Positions 1 through 11,458 of a stretch of DNA of 48,137 bases are shown here, in pieces. Numbering within the stretch: position 1 is the first letter of the stretch; every line of letters starts with the position of its first letter. Below the pieces are notes generated by a model. That model had not been told where the DNA came from and did no database searches. It worked only from the letters and a program-made list of their open reading frames with translations. Made by a program: the position numbers and the translations under genes. The stretch lies in assembly GCA_015680685.1 (NCBI GenBank), contig MNCI01014202.1, positions 582-48,718 of the forward strand, in the 5' to 3' direction. The DNA is from Gnetum montanum. Its lineage: Eukaryota > Streptophyta > Gnetopsida > Gnetales > Gnetaceae.

Positions 1-44
1 GCTACTTCTAGCCAGGATTTGGAAATGAAGGGAGTGCCGCCTCT

Positions 45-55
45 TATTTATAGAT
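45..55 (-). promoter_or_regulatory. TATA box of LTR
   Basis: The reverse complement reads ATCTATAAATA, immediately downstream of the GATATCGC array. The LTRs at 10957 and 26531 have the same element in the same relative position. Confidence 0.6.
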
Positions 56-66
56 ATGGCGGCGGA

Positions 67-149
67 CCGTGATATCGCAGGGGAAGACGCGATATCGCGT
101 ATGCGATATCGCATGGGATGCGATATCGCGTACGTGATATCGCGGTACA
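67..149. repeat. Array of palindromic GCGATATCGC motifs
   Basis: Three perfect 10-bp palindromes GCGATATCGC lie at 89-98, 103-112 and 120-129, with partial copies on either side. They sit just upstream of the LTR TATA box. Their position suggests promoter or enhancer elements. Protein binding is inference. Confidence 0.75.
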
Positions 150-169
150 GTGCATGTCGCGTCTCATCA

Positions 170-1340
170 ACTGCGTACACAAACAATGAATACAGAAGAG
201 AAAAATCGTTGCAGCTCTTCACCCTATCTTTGAAGCAAATAATGAAAATGAGAATCTTCTACACATTTTATTTTGCAAAGTAAAACGTAAAGATTGAAGA
301 GCTATTCCAGCTTACAAACAACGAATCTAAACCGTCAATTTCTAGACTACTGTACAGAAACAACGATTTTACAGAGTTTGCATTTTGTGTCATGTCAATT
401 TCATAATCCAGGAAAACAGCTCTGATCCGAAGATCTGAACCATCCAATTACACAATGGCAAGCGGATATTTATATCATTGCTTTTTAGAGTGCAGACCGA
501 ATAGAGCAAAAATGATGGTTAAAGCTCTCCTTCAATTCTTTGGACGAAGGAATGGGAACAGGCATCTCAACTATGCATTTTATCATGAAAATTACAACGT
601 AATGATTTACAGGCTATTTTAGCGTAGAAATAACAAATTTACACCGTACATTTATGCACTTCTGTTCAGAAGCAACGAATTTAGAAGAGAAAAGTCGTGG
701 CAACTCTATGGAAGGGAATGGCAACAGGCATCAAGGCAGAGATCTATTGCTCCGATACCAAATGTAAGAAATCTAACGTGCATCAAGAACCGGATTGCAC
801 AAGCGGAAGCATGTAAAAAAATAGATCTCTTAATCTACAAATGTGCATGAAACAAAAATGCACAAATCAATTTGAAAAACAGATCGAACTGACCTCCAGC
901 CATTGATGCCATTGATGAATGTTCTGGATGTTCTTTCACACAGGTGCTCTACGGTGATGGTGTATGCAGACTGTAAGCGACTGTGAAAGGGACCTGAACT
1001 GCTATACTGCAATTGATTCCTAGTGCCGTTTTCTCCCATCAAGAAACCGTAAGGCACCGAAACCAGTTACTATTTATTAGAAAAATATGAGACCATTACC
1101 GATAACAATGAATAGAAATTTCCAAAGCTATCACATTGTTACATTAGAAAGTTGAATCATTTTTAGGACTTTCCATGTTTAGGTAGGAGGCATGTTTCCG
1201 CAATTGTCACAATGTAAAAGGCATGTTTCCACAATTGTTACAGGACAGGCATCCGTCCTATGGAGAATGGGATAAGGCTGCTTTCACGTTTTGCAGGACC
1301 GTACAAAATGTAACTGTATGCCCAAAGCTGAAAAATAAGG
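170..1340. other. Non-coding stretch with an old ~310-bp-offset duplication
   Basis: I see no convincing coding potential; the short open frames here show no domain or codon signal. The segment near 301-372 resembles 611-687: both run from GCTATT through a run of about 70 aligned positions ending in CAACGATTTTA or CAACGAATTTA. Further pieces (185-215 against 675-705; GGGAACAGGCATC near 553 against GGCAACAGGCATC near 719) extend the similarity. This is a diverged tandem duplication of unknown origin. Confidence 0.5.
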
Positions 1341-1765
1341 TTTGTAGATGTTGAATATATAGAGATATTGATATTATGGTGAAATATAACTAAATGAAAA
1401 ATTAATAGAATTGGTAGGCCGCATATGAAACGAAGGATTCATCTGGGTAAAACTCAATTCAAGGAAACAATTTTCATGCATTTTCATGATACAAAGCATA
1501 TGAGCAAATCAACGAGCAATCTTTATAAAGTTGTCCACAAATAAAGTTAGTGTTTTTGTAGGAAGATCTAAGTTGTTGAGTTGCGAATTAGTTGGGAATA
1601 AGTCAATATAAAAAAATTACAAATTACTTAATGATTTAAAATCACAAATTACCTAATAATTTAGGTTTTTAATCTTATAATTTAAAAAAACTTCATAAAC
1701 ACTAATATTTTATTCTATTTATATTATTGTAAGAAAAATGTGGTAAAATTCAAAATCTTTGAAGT
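1341..1765. other. AT-rich spacer, no gene seen
   Basis: This is AT-rich sequence with poly-A and poly-T runs and no long frame. It may include 5' sequence of the LINE that follows, but no boundary or target-site duplication could be recognised. Confidence 0.5.
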
Positions 1766-4700
1766 GTGGAAATTCTTGAAGAACAAGGTGAGGATCTATT
1801 GAATGTCTTGTTAGATTTCTTTACGAAACAAATGCACATTTCTTCTACTTCAATAATTAGTGCAAACAGACTTGGTCCTAAGCAAGATAACTCTCGTAGA
1901 TTATTGTTAAGTTTGCTTATTGGCATGAAAGAGATAAAGTTTGGAATAACAAAAGTATCTTGAAAGGAGAGAACATTTGGATTATTGAAGACATGATCAA
2001 AAAAGAATGGCAAAAAGTTAAACAAGCTTGTGCTGAAGGTAAAAATTGCTTACTTGAACTATACATATTTTGCCCTCATCAAAGAGAGGGCAAATCCTTC
2101 AAAATAGGGATTTTCTTCTATTACATGTGGTTTTCTTAATGTTGAAGATTCATTGGCTAATAATGTTGAAGATTTTAGTCATTTCTTTAGTGATTTTGAT
2201 CTATTTATTTATTTTCTGAAACTTGGGAAGAAGAAAATTCTCCGATTGTATCTATTCTAGGCTTTCATATCATTTTTGTTAAAAATAAGCATTCCAAGGA
2301 GAGGGGTAGACATTTTGGTGGTATTGCTTGTTTAATTAAACAGTCTAGAGATCAATTCATTAAGGTGCACAAAGTTGATGATAATAACCAATATTTGTGG
2401 ATTCAAATTCCAAACATTTTAGAGGTTCTTTATATTACTTTTTGTTATTTTGCTCCAAGGGCTAATCTTTCACGAGAGCATTCTTTTCAATACCTGAGTC
2501 AAGGTGTTGTAGAATTCTCTAGGCTTGGTAAAGTTTTTCTTGTGGGAATTTTAATGCTCGGACAAAGTCATATTCAAAGGCCTGTTTGAAATTCTCAATT
2601 AAACTTCAATGAAGAGCTTTATTTAGTTCACAAAAGATCATAGTGCAAATCATAGGGAGATTCGTTTCTTAGAGTGGGGTCATTCCTTTGATTTTTTTAA
2701 TCCTTAATGGCATCAAAAAATTTCCTTCCTCCTCTCATTTCACTTTTACTAGGCACCAAGATAACTCTTGCGTTGATCTTCTCTTATCTACTCATGATAA
2801 AATAGATGTAGTGAAAAACTTTCAAGTGGGGGGAAAAGCTTCCAGAATCTCCTTATCATGACTTGAACTTCGCTATTCTTGCTTTAATTCATCATATTTA
2901 TTCCAAGAAATGTAGAACTCATCATCTCCTAGAAAACCTTCATTAGAATTTTCAAACAAGAGTAGCTAATATCTTGGTTAACAATGACAACAAGGTAGAT
3001 TGGACTAATGTTCTTTTGTTTGTAGCTGCTCAAGTGTAGATTAAGAAGAAGTCTGCTTGTAGAAAACCTTGGTTCGATGTGGACTGTTTGACAGCTTGTA
3101 AAGATGTTATAGCCTCACATTTTGATGTTTCAATGTTGAAGATTTATAAAAAGCTTATTCGTTTTTAAAAAAGGATGTTTCTTAAAGAAGAGAAAGAAAA
3201 AAAATGATTTGTGAGCTTCACTCAAATCCATAGAGCTTTTGGAATTTATTCTAAGACAAATAGCAACAGGTTAAGATTCTTCCTTATCTACTATTCAAAC
3301 TTTCTTCAATGACCTTTTTAATCAAAAGGCTCCCCTAACTATGCAAGATAACTCTAGTGTTCTTGAGTTATCCTTTGATGATGTTTCTATAGGAATTCAA
3401 AGATTATCTTCTGGGAACAGTGCTAATGTTAATGGATTATATGCAAAGCTTCTTAAATAGTGTGGTCTATTGGTATGGAAAGCCCTTGCAATCTTCTTAA
3501 TAAAGGGCTTCAACATTATTTAGATCAATCTTGGTATTCTAGTTAAGTAATCTTGCTTTTCAAAAAAGAAAATATGACAAATCTTAATAATTATCTATTA
3601 ATTGCAATCAATTCAGTTTTCACTAAGCTTTTGGACACTATTTTGGAAAATATAATTAGTTCATGGGTAGAAATGCAAGGTCTTTGTGCTTAGTCATAAG
3701 CAGGCTTTAAAAGAAATCATTCTAATACAGACCATCTAATAACTTTGTGTTATTATATAGAGAAAGCAAAAAGGCCCAACCATATAACTTTTATTTGTTT
3801 TATTGATTGCTCCAAACTTATGATTTTGTTGCTCAAGATAAACTTTGGAAGAGATTGGATAGCTTTAACATTCCACTAGATCTCCTTTCTGCTACTAAAA
3901 CAATCTATGATATGGTTAACATTTGTATTGAAGATAATCTTACTAGAGAAGGAACAATTATCAATAGCTCAGTTAGAGTTATAAATGAATTGAGGGAATG
4001 GATGTAAAATGTCTCTAATCATGGTATGTCAATTAAAGGATTATTTTTAAACATGCTTCCCTTTGCAGATGATGTGACCTTAATTGCAAAATTAGCTACA
4101 TGGTTAAATTATATGCTTCAAATTCTCCATGACTACTACAATCATTTGGGTATGAAAGTTAATATTGATAAGATTAAAATTCTAGTTTGGGGTACTAGAA
4201 ATAGAAATTACAATTTTTTTTCCTTGGACAAAAAAAGGCTTGATATATGTGAATCTTATAAATATTTGGGAGTTGAATTTGCCAGTAATTATAGTTGGAA
4301 TATCCTTATTGCTCAAGTGGCATGTGAGCTTTATTTGCTCTAAGAAATAATTGTAGCAGGAAAGAAATTTTGGCATGGGAGATCAAAAGAAAACTTTTTC
4401 ACAATCTTGTCTAACCTATATTATTATATGGGTGTGTTGCTTGTGGACCCTTTTCTTTCCACCTATAATTGAAAAAAATTAGAGCATGTTCAAAAATAGC
4501 TTCTTGTATGTAAATTTCAAGTGACAATGTAGACTTCTTATGATATCTTACTTTTGGAAGCAAATTTGGTTCCTCTTAAAGTTGGAGCCCTTTCTCAATT
4601 TATTACTTATACTCAGAAGTTAAGTCATATGGAGGAATTTAATTATGCTAAGGATATAATGAATGCTACACAAGAAAATATATAGTTGTTTCAAGGAAAA

Positions 4701-5215
4701 TTATTACTTCAATCATGGAATATTGCTATAGAGGATCTTTCTTTACATAATAGGCACTTTCAAAAAACTAGAAAAGAAAAGTCTTGGCTAAAGTTTGGTT
4801 AAATATATCAAAGAAAAAACATTTTTATTTATATTCTATTAGAGGAGGTTTGTTATCTACTTAGTAGTATCTATTCTCAGTTATTCTTATTCATTTAAGG
4901 AATTTAATTTCTAAAGCAAGAATGAGCTCTCATTATCTCCTTATTAAGATAATTTATTGGATTAATTTACTAAGAGAAAAGCGTATTTGCATACTATGCA
5001 AGAAAAGCATAGATGATGAACATATTCTTTTTATTTTTCCCATATTTGGCTCAGATTTGATTGAATTATGCTATTAATTGAAATATGCTAATTGCTTTCT
5101 TTCAAATTGACTTATTTGCATGGGGCATTACAACAATGATGCTTTCAGCTTTCTTCAATACTATATTGAGGCATTATTACCATCCAACTTGTCCTTTGTG
5201 ATTTCCTAGACTTAA
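1766..5215 (+). pseudogene. Decayed LINE: endonuclease plus reverse transcriptase
   Basis: This is a non-LTR retrotransposon broken by many frameshifts and stops. In order: an N-terminal stretch with a KVWNNKSILKG-type motif (about 1940-2040); an apurinic-type endonuclease with HFGGIACLIK (2315-2340), GNFNARTK at 2545-2568 in a shifted frame (family motif GDFNART, so the Asp is Asn here), CVDLLLST (about 2770) and PYHDLNFAIL in the position of the family's SDH motif (about 2850); then a reverse transcriptase with a KLWKRLDSFNIPLDLL motif (3839-3890) and the catalytic FADD box (4072-4083). Beyond that, PILLYGC (about 4420) and a Cys-rich RICILCKK motif (about 4990) fit the C-terminal region of a plant LINE clade with LLYADD and PVILYGCEVW-type motifs. 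No poly(A) tail was recognised. The copy is inactive and old: stops of all three types and indels are common. Confidence 0.75.
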
Positions 5216-5325
5216 TAAAAATTTCTAGTTTCTAATTTCTAAAATGCTAATATTTTCAAATAAAAAACTATTCAACCATTTTCCCTTTAACAAACTTATA
5301 ACAAATTCAATAAGGCAAACAATGA

Positions 5326-5395
5326 GGTGTTAGCTTAGTGATATGGATCTTGGCCTAGTAACCCAAGTCATAGTTTTGATTCTATTAGGTAGCAT
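5326..5395 (+). repeat. tRNA-derived SINE-like fragment
   Basis: The sequence reads like a decayed tRNA gene: an A-box-like TTAGCTTAGTGATATGG, then an AACCCAAGTCATAG stretch and a B-box-like GTTTTGATTCTATT. These spacings match Pol III promoters of tRNA-derived plant SINEs. No intact cloverleaf can be formed with confidence, so this is not called a tRNA gene. Confidence 0.35.
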
Positions 5396-5539
5396 TAAGT
5401 TATAAACTTTTATAAATCTTGAGGTGTACCTATGTTTTAATTATTTTAGGTTTCAACACCTCCAAATTCAATAAGGTTGAAAAATATAATTATCATCACA
5501 CTTTTAGATGAGAAAAATGAAAGATATTTGCAAAGTTTC

Positions 5540-6240
5540 TACATTTCCTAGAATTTATATCTTGTTTATGGTGTCTTATTCATCAAAGTCTTCCTATTAG
5601 TACTTGTCTTAAACATAGGAGAAATGTTTCTCCTTAATGTCCTCTTTGTAGAAATGAAGACTTAATTTCTTATTTTTTTAAGTGTTCTATTACATAGCAT
5701 GCTTGGAAATGGACATTTAGAATTCATAACAACTTTCAACCAAGCATCAATGAAGTCATTTTTGGTGATCAACCTACTTTGTCTATTTTCTTGATCAACC
5801 TACTTTGTCTATTTTTTTTCTTTACATTTGGAATTGTCTTCAACCATTTATTCTCTACTCTATTTAGAATCTTTGGTGTGGAGTTACTTTCTAGTAGCAA
5901 AAGCATAACTGTAATCTTTCTTTAGGAGATAAATACCATATTCTTAAAGACGTCATTTTGCAACTACAACTTCAGGCAATGAAAGTTAAATAATCAATTT
6001 TTTATGGTATTAATTTCTTTTTGTTTTGGAGGTACAAGGATAGGAAGCTTTCAACTTTTGTTATTATTTTTTCTTTATTTCTAATTGATATATTTCTTAA
6101 TCTTTAGAGAGAGTTTTTTTCTTCTTTTTATAAGAAATCCTTTAGTAATAAGTGAAAACTTATGAGAGCACTTTTGAATAAGGGAAAGGTTAGATCCTTT
6201 TCCCACCTTAGAGAGGAGGTTTTTAAGGATTAGTTGTAAA
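5540..6240 (+). pseudogene. 3' end of a second LINE (zinc-binding RT C-terminus)
   Basis: The plus-strand frame around 5585-5760 reads LPISTCLKHRRN, then CPLCRNEDLISYFFKC, then an HAWKW motif. This is the CPxC...H/F..C...W pattern of the RT-associated zinc-binding (zf-RVT) domain at the C-terminus of plant L1-type LINEs. The following frame has further short matches (WRYKDRKL near 6030). The upstream RT is missing or belongs to a different copy. A 27-bp direct duplication (GATCAACCTACTTTGTCTAT, 5766-5820) interrupts it. Confidence 0.45.
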
Positions 6241-7800
6241 GATGAAACTCCTCCTCCTCCCACTGCACGCATCCCCACCCCAACTGAAAAAGAAAAAAGA
6301 ATCTACAAGGCTTTCCTTTTGTTGTTTTATTATTTCTCCCCTATGCACTATTTCTTTTCTTTTGTATTCTAATTTTTTTTTGGAAGAGGCAGGGTGCTGG
6401 TGTTGGTGGTTGGTGTGTGGGGTGAGGTGAAGGAGTTGTGGGGATCATTCAATTAGAACTTTATAACTCAATATAACACACGAGAATTGAACCCATAAGT
6501 TAATATAATTAAATAATGATCCCAATATCCTATGTTTTTTCAATTTCCTACTCATTTTTCATAAAAAANATTGAAATCAGTTTGATCAATTCTTTATTAC
6601 AAGGTATTCAACTACTTGGGGCAACATCAACTATTCAATTCTCTTTGAAATCCAATTTCAGAATTCAACAAAATTCAATTTTTCTACCTCATCACATCTA
6701 GATCAAAATTCATGGTATCCTAAGAAAATATATCACAACTCATGGTTAGCTTATGATTATAATCTAAATTTTTATTTTTAGTATATTTATATTTTGGAGT
6801 CAAATCCTCCAACCCAAAAAAAAAGGAAGAATTTACAAGGTAATAAGAAAAACGTTGTGATGCATTCTTCTAGTGATCTTAATGTAACTATGACACATGT
6901 TTTTGTTCATCTTGATGATGTTTATGACTCATTGGTTGTGATCTTTCATTACAATATGTGCTCATTTAAATTTTGGATTACCTGCCTCATAATTAAAGTT
7001 TCATTTTGCACTTAAATGATGTGATAAAAAACATAACATCAAACTCCTTCAACTACATATTATTCTCATTCTTTCTGCTAGTTGAGTTAGGCAATGCTTC
7101 GATGGTGTGACATGCCCTAAATATAGGGTCTTTTTGTACATAAGCATATAGCATTGATTATTTGTAACTGGTCTCTAGATTTTGATATCCAATCTAAAGA
7201 ATATGCTAAAGTTCTATCTTTGGTTGAGTTATATAATCTTTCGTTGATTTTTCGGAAAGCTAAGTAGGAAATTGTTAGTCTTCTTAGTCTCTTAAGCATA
7301 TGAAGTCTATTCTACAATTTTTGATTTTCATACACATTTCTATGTTGAAACTAAACTTCACAATTGTAAAAAGAAATTAGTATTACAAGTAGGAGGAAAG
7401 ACTTATTTTTAGCCAATTACATATTATACTATTTCTAATTCTTATAACTTTCACCATCATGAAGGATATTTGTTTAATGTTTATCCTTTTTTGCTCACAC
7501 AAAAAGATTTTGAAGAAAAGAAAAAATGTGTTAAAGTTAAAGATAGAAAAAACAAACAATATGAAGTTGAAGATATGAAAAATCAAAAATCAAGTTAATG
7601 TCAATGACAAGAATGATCAAATGGTAATAAAGAATCTATAGAAGATATAAGCTCCTATGTATATTTTTGCTAATATTAGAAAAAGTATTAAGCAGCTCAC
7701 ATAGATAGCTCGTAAGACAAATTTTTCCTTATTTAATAAAAGTACTATTAACTTAAAGATTAAAACTAGTGTCAACAAAAAATAGAAATAAGCTAGGCTC
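6241..7800. other. AT-rich non-coding stretch
   Basis: No gene could be supported. A pyrimidine-rich piece followed by short A runs near 6240-6300 may be the LINE 3' terminus. A frame around 7385-7590 stays open for about 65 codons with a Lys-rich end but shows no recognisable domain, and the opposite strand is equally open because the base composition is AT-rich. One undetermined base lies at 6570. Confidence 0.5.
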
Positions 7801-9527
7801 GATTTAAGCAACTTCCCTAGTTTTTCAGGAGGCTATGACTTAGACCTGTATCAACATTTACAAGCCTTCTACAATGCCTGTGCATGGAACAACATTGAAA
7901 ATGGTTGGCAAAAACTTAAGCTCTTTCCTATGACACTTGTTGACCAAGTAAAAGTATGGTATAGATCGTTAAAACCAAGTTCAATACGACGTTGGTCAAC
8001 AATGGTAGAAGTATTTAACTAAAAATATCAAACCTACGCAAGAGTGTCGGCCTTGAGGAAACAAATCCAAGAGTGGAAACAAGCACAACATGAACCCTTG
8101 GACATGGCCTTAGAGAGATATTATGCACTATTAAATAACTGTCCAGGCCATGGGTTTTCCGAGGAAAGGCTAATGTACCATATCATTGATGGGCTACATA
8201 ATGAAACAAGAGAGACCTTAGGAATGTATGCCCAAGGTCAACTATACGAACTACAAACCCATCAAATCCAAGGGCTTATTAAGCGGGTAGCAAAAGAAGA
8301 GGGAGAATTGACTAGATGGGAGAGTGTTGAAAAACATCAACAGGACCAAAATCTCAACTTAACAAAGGTCCATGATCATAAAAAGGAGAAATCAACCAAT
8401 CTCAAGGTGGAAACATCACCTTTGCCAACACAACAGACATTAGAAGAAGTCGAGGCAAAGATCAACAAGATGTTAGAATGGACATATCAAAAGTGTGGAG
8501 AATTCATTAATATTATTGGAGATAGAGTTTTAACAACCCAAGAAGCAAGACAAAATATTAGACAATAAGAAAGAAGGGATAAGGAAAATAAGATCTCAAC
8601 TGCCAATCATACGTATGAATGCAACATATGCCTGTATGATCACCCCAAAGGCCAATGCCCAATATTGTTACATTTACATGAGCATTGGGAAAACACGTTA
8701 CATCCAAAGTTCGTACAGAGATACTGTGTTCGATCACAATGACAACAATCCCAGTTGTGGGGGAGACCACCACTAGACTGGAGACACCCTTCATATCATT
8801 CAAACCCAAATTCTTATCTTGTTCAACATCCTATTTCTCCAACTGGGCCAACGCACTTTATCTCACCACAGTACCATTCTCCTCAATACTATCAACCCAT
8901 GCCTCCAACACAACCACCACCTTGTGCACCTTATACTCCTCCTAACTTTCAACATTCTCATCCTTTCCCTCCTTCCACAGTGCCACCAACTATTCCTAAG
9001 GTACCTGCACCTCAGCAACAACCCACGAACATCACTTATGCTACTACTACCAACAGCAGTGAGAAACCTCGGTAACATCAAAACCGCCCCTTATTTAAAC
9101 ATGGCCATAAGAAGGGACAACATAATTCAGAGGCCACTGCACCGCCCAACTTAATGCAAGCTCAACACTGTGGTGCACCCTTATCTTTAAATCCAACGCC
9201 TCATGTAACTTCATTAGGGCCACCAACTCACACTCCAACAACAATATGACCTAATGAACACAACCATGGGAGGCATCATCTTGATCCTTGCATACCATCT
9301 AACAGTCACAAATTTCATGGTTTGTGGACTCGTTATCTGGGAACCACATCGTATAAATTGCCCCACTATGCTTACCAAAATCAAGTGTGTGAAACCTGAT
9401 GGGGTAAGTATGATCGGGCCCCAATATTTCCAACATGCAAGGATCCTCGTCATCATTTATTAAACCTTGCCATCCTCAACCATTCAGCTATGAGGGATAT
9501 CCCCCATTCTAATAGCAAGCAGGATTA
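7801..9527 (+). pseudogene. Gypsy-type retrotransposon gag, stops in frame
   Basis: A single frame runs for about 575 codons, interrupted by roughly six stops (near 8020, 8566, 8741, 9073, 9248 and 9400) but with no clear frameshift. The first 250 codons fit the retrotransposon gag capsid domain: NFPSFSGGYDLDLYQHLQAF, then KLFPMTLVDQVKVWYRSL, then a Gln/Glu-rich tail (gag packages element RNA into virus-like particles). A zinc-knuckle-like CNICLYDHPKGQC follows at about 8630-8668 (CX2CX3HX4C, one residue shorter than the usual CX2CX4HX4C), then a Pro-rich segment (8755-9075) and a His/Pro-rich end with a second Cys cluster. No protease, RT or integrase follows before the LTR at 10909, so the element was either non-autonomous or internally deleted. 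Confidence 0.7.
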
Positions 9528-10908
9528 ATAAATACTTTTTATTTTCTTTAATTTTACAAATTTTTTGTTTTCCAGTTATTCATTTTTCAATTTCTTATTT
9601 TATCTTTTTGTGTTTTTGATCTTTTTTATCTTTTTACATTTTTATAAGTAATCTCATCTATGACTAAACACTCATGTGGATTGTTGGTTGAGGTGTGTTC
9701 TATGTTATCAAGTCTCGAGTGACCAATTATGTGGACAGGGAACCCATTACACCCACTCATCCACTCTACAAATAAGAGGTTTTGTTCGAGGGTATAGTGA
9801 TATTCTTAAAATTCTTAAAACTTAAAATTAATTTTGTGTTCATACAGAATGAAGAAGGATGGACCAAGAGGGAATGATTAGGGTGTGACATCAAGGGGAC
9901 TTGCAGATTCTATTTGGTGACATCTGTGGGAGTTATCATGCAATGCAGTTGTACTAAGATCCTTGTAGATCTAACGAAAAATGGGAGTAAGAGTAATCAA
10001 ATGGGCACTCGAAAATCAAACTTTGTTCTAGGGGGTCCCACTGGAAAGACATGCATCCATGCCTGAATGTTGGCAACTTCTCTAGATTCAGTATTCAAAA
10101 AGAAAAAAAAAAGACAAAAGAAAAAAAAGAAAAAGGACGTGCCGCAAAACAAAAATCACTCCTCCCTTGAATAAAATGCCAAGTGATCGTACGCCTTGTT
10201 GTTATGGTGCTCTCATGGTTGTTCATCATGGGCTGAAACAATGTGATGTCACTAATTAGAGGACTGGACTTGGTCCTAATCTTGGAATGACAGTTAATGC
10301 CACCTTAATCATGCTTTGCACGCAGGATTCACTGTGCCCTGGGTCAATTACCTCATGTCCCAATCTCTACGATGCCTTCTACACTTCGTCTCATCTCACT
10401 GTTCGTGTAATTGTAGCTCGTGTCGTGTGTAACATAGAATTCTTATCTCATTCTGGTGATATTTACATGTGTGTGTTTTGTGGAGTTAGTACGGATTACA
10501 TCTAACCCTTCTAGTGCCCATGGACACTTTAAGTGTGGTTACACAAGGGCATTATAGGTTGAAACCTACTTTGGGGAGGACCCACTTGTGTAATTTTTGG
10601 TAATCTTCACTTATGACATAGTTCACACACACCATTTCTTACCCTTAGCATAATTTTTCATAATGTTCTTTCCCTCCTATTATCCCTGTGAATTTCCATG
10701 TTCCTATGTACCATTACATAACCTTTTTCTTACCACCCAAGGTTTTATTGATACAATCCACACCATCATCATTAATGGTGCCTTTCGAATTAATAAACTT
10801 ACCCTAGAACTCATTAATAATCACCAATGTCCTCAATTTCCAATGTTTATTTTAAGAAAATCCTCTAAAAAGTTGGTATTTTCATGGTGTCTCATGTCAC
10901 TTAGGACA
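9528..10908. other. Non-coding 3' internal region of the gag element
   Basis: This region is T-rich directly after the gag stop and has purine-rich runs near 10085-10135. No pol domain is readable in either strand. The last 40 bases (TTTTCATGGTG... then GGACA before TGAT) look like a degenerate version of the conserved polypurine/LTR junction seen intact at 26350, 30019 and, in reverse, 34350. I infer that this is the 3' tail of the element whose gag lies at 7801. Confidence 0.4.
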
Positions 10909-10972
10909 TGATATCGCATATGTGATGTATCGTACACGATTTCGCATTGCCACAACCTATAAATAGGTGAAC

Positions 10973-11003
<31 letters not shown>
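10909..11003 (+). mobile_element. LTR start (U3 plus TATA), decayed GATATCGC family
   Basis: The stretch begins TGATATCGCATATGTGATG. The first bases match the inner part of the U3 at 26410-26435 (CATGATATCGCATACGTGAT). A TATA box, CTATAAATAG, lies at 10957-10966. It runs directly into a poly-C tract and an assembly gap, so the rest of the LTR cannot be read. It could be the 3' LTR of the gag element on its left or the 5' LTR of the ORF A element on its right. Confidence 0.55.
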
Positions 11004-11084
11004 NNNNNNNNNNNNNNNNNNNNNNNNNNNNNNNNNNNNNNNNNNNNNNNNNNNNNNNNNNNNNNNNNNNNNNNNNNNNNNNNN
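10974..11084. other. Poly-C run and 81-base assembly gap
   Basis: Thirty C residues (10974-11003) are followed by N from 11004 to 11084. A homopolymer directly against a gap suggests an assembly or sequencing failure, so the C run may not be real in length. Confidence 0.9.
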
Positions 11085-11458
11085 TCTCACTCTATCTCGC
11101 TCGCTGGTGCTCGAATTTTGATTCCATTTGAACCTGCTTGAACCCGAAGTGTTCAGCTTAGTCATGGCGGAGGGACATCTATTGAAAACCACCTAACTTT
11201 TTTGAAATTTAACATCACCCAAAGGACATCATCTAGGGTAATTAATTATAACACTTAGAATAATTGTGCCTAAAAATCATTCAACCCCTAAGTATACCGG
11301 GAAACTAAAATGGAAACCACCTAAGTCACAGGACTCATTATTACAAACTTTCGGGCACTGTCACATGTGATAACATGAGATAATTAATTAAGGCAAGCAG
11401 TAAGATATAACTTAATTTAAAAAACAACCTTACTAACGCTTGGCCCATGTGATTGTAG
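11085..11458. other. Leader between LTR and ORF A, no gene
   Basis: This is AT-rich and non-coding. It ends CATGTGATTGTAG before an ATG. The minus-strand ORF B has a similar end (TGTGATCACAA) directly before its ATG, so this is probably the 5' leader of the ORF A element. Confidence 0.4.

Larger units (their letters stand above)
1..169 (-). mobile_element. LTR fragment (U3 plus TATA), GATATCGC family, cut by window edge
   Basis: Read on the minus strand, this begins TGATGAGA near 169, passes through a run of GATATCGC motifs, reaches a TATA box at 45-55 and continues into transcribed-type sequence that leaves the window. The plus-strand LTR at 26385 has the same layout (TGATGGGA, GATATCGC motifs, TCTATAAATA). 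I therefore read this as the U3 and start of R of the same LTR family in reverse. No G-rich polypurine tract is visible just outside 169, so the outer boundary is uncertain. Confidence 0.55.

Noticed and set aside
5766-5820. 27-bp direct duplication as a target-site duplication
   Set aside because: The two copies are adjacent with no element between them; a slippage duplication is simpler.
6242-6430. Small plus-strand ORF with hydrophobic residues
   Set aside because: It is pyrimidine-rich composition only, with no homology or context.
9960-10900. RT or protease domain of the gag element
   Set aside because: I searched the frames for D-S/T-G-A, YxDD and ILG motifs and found none that stand up.
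10833-11192. Minus-strand frame with poly-Gly
   Set aside because: It is produced by the poly-C run and crosses the N gap; it has no independent support.
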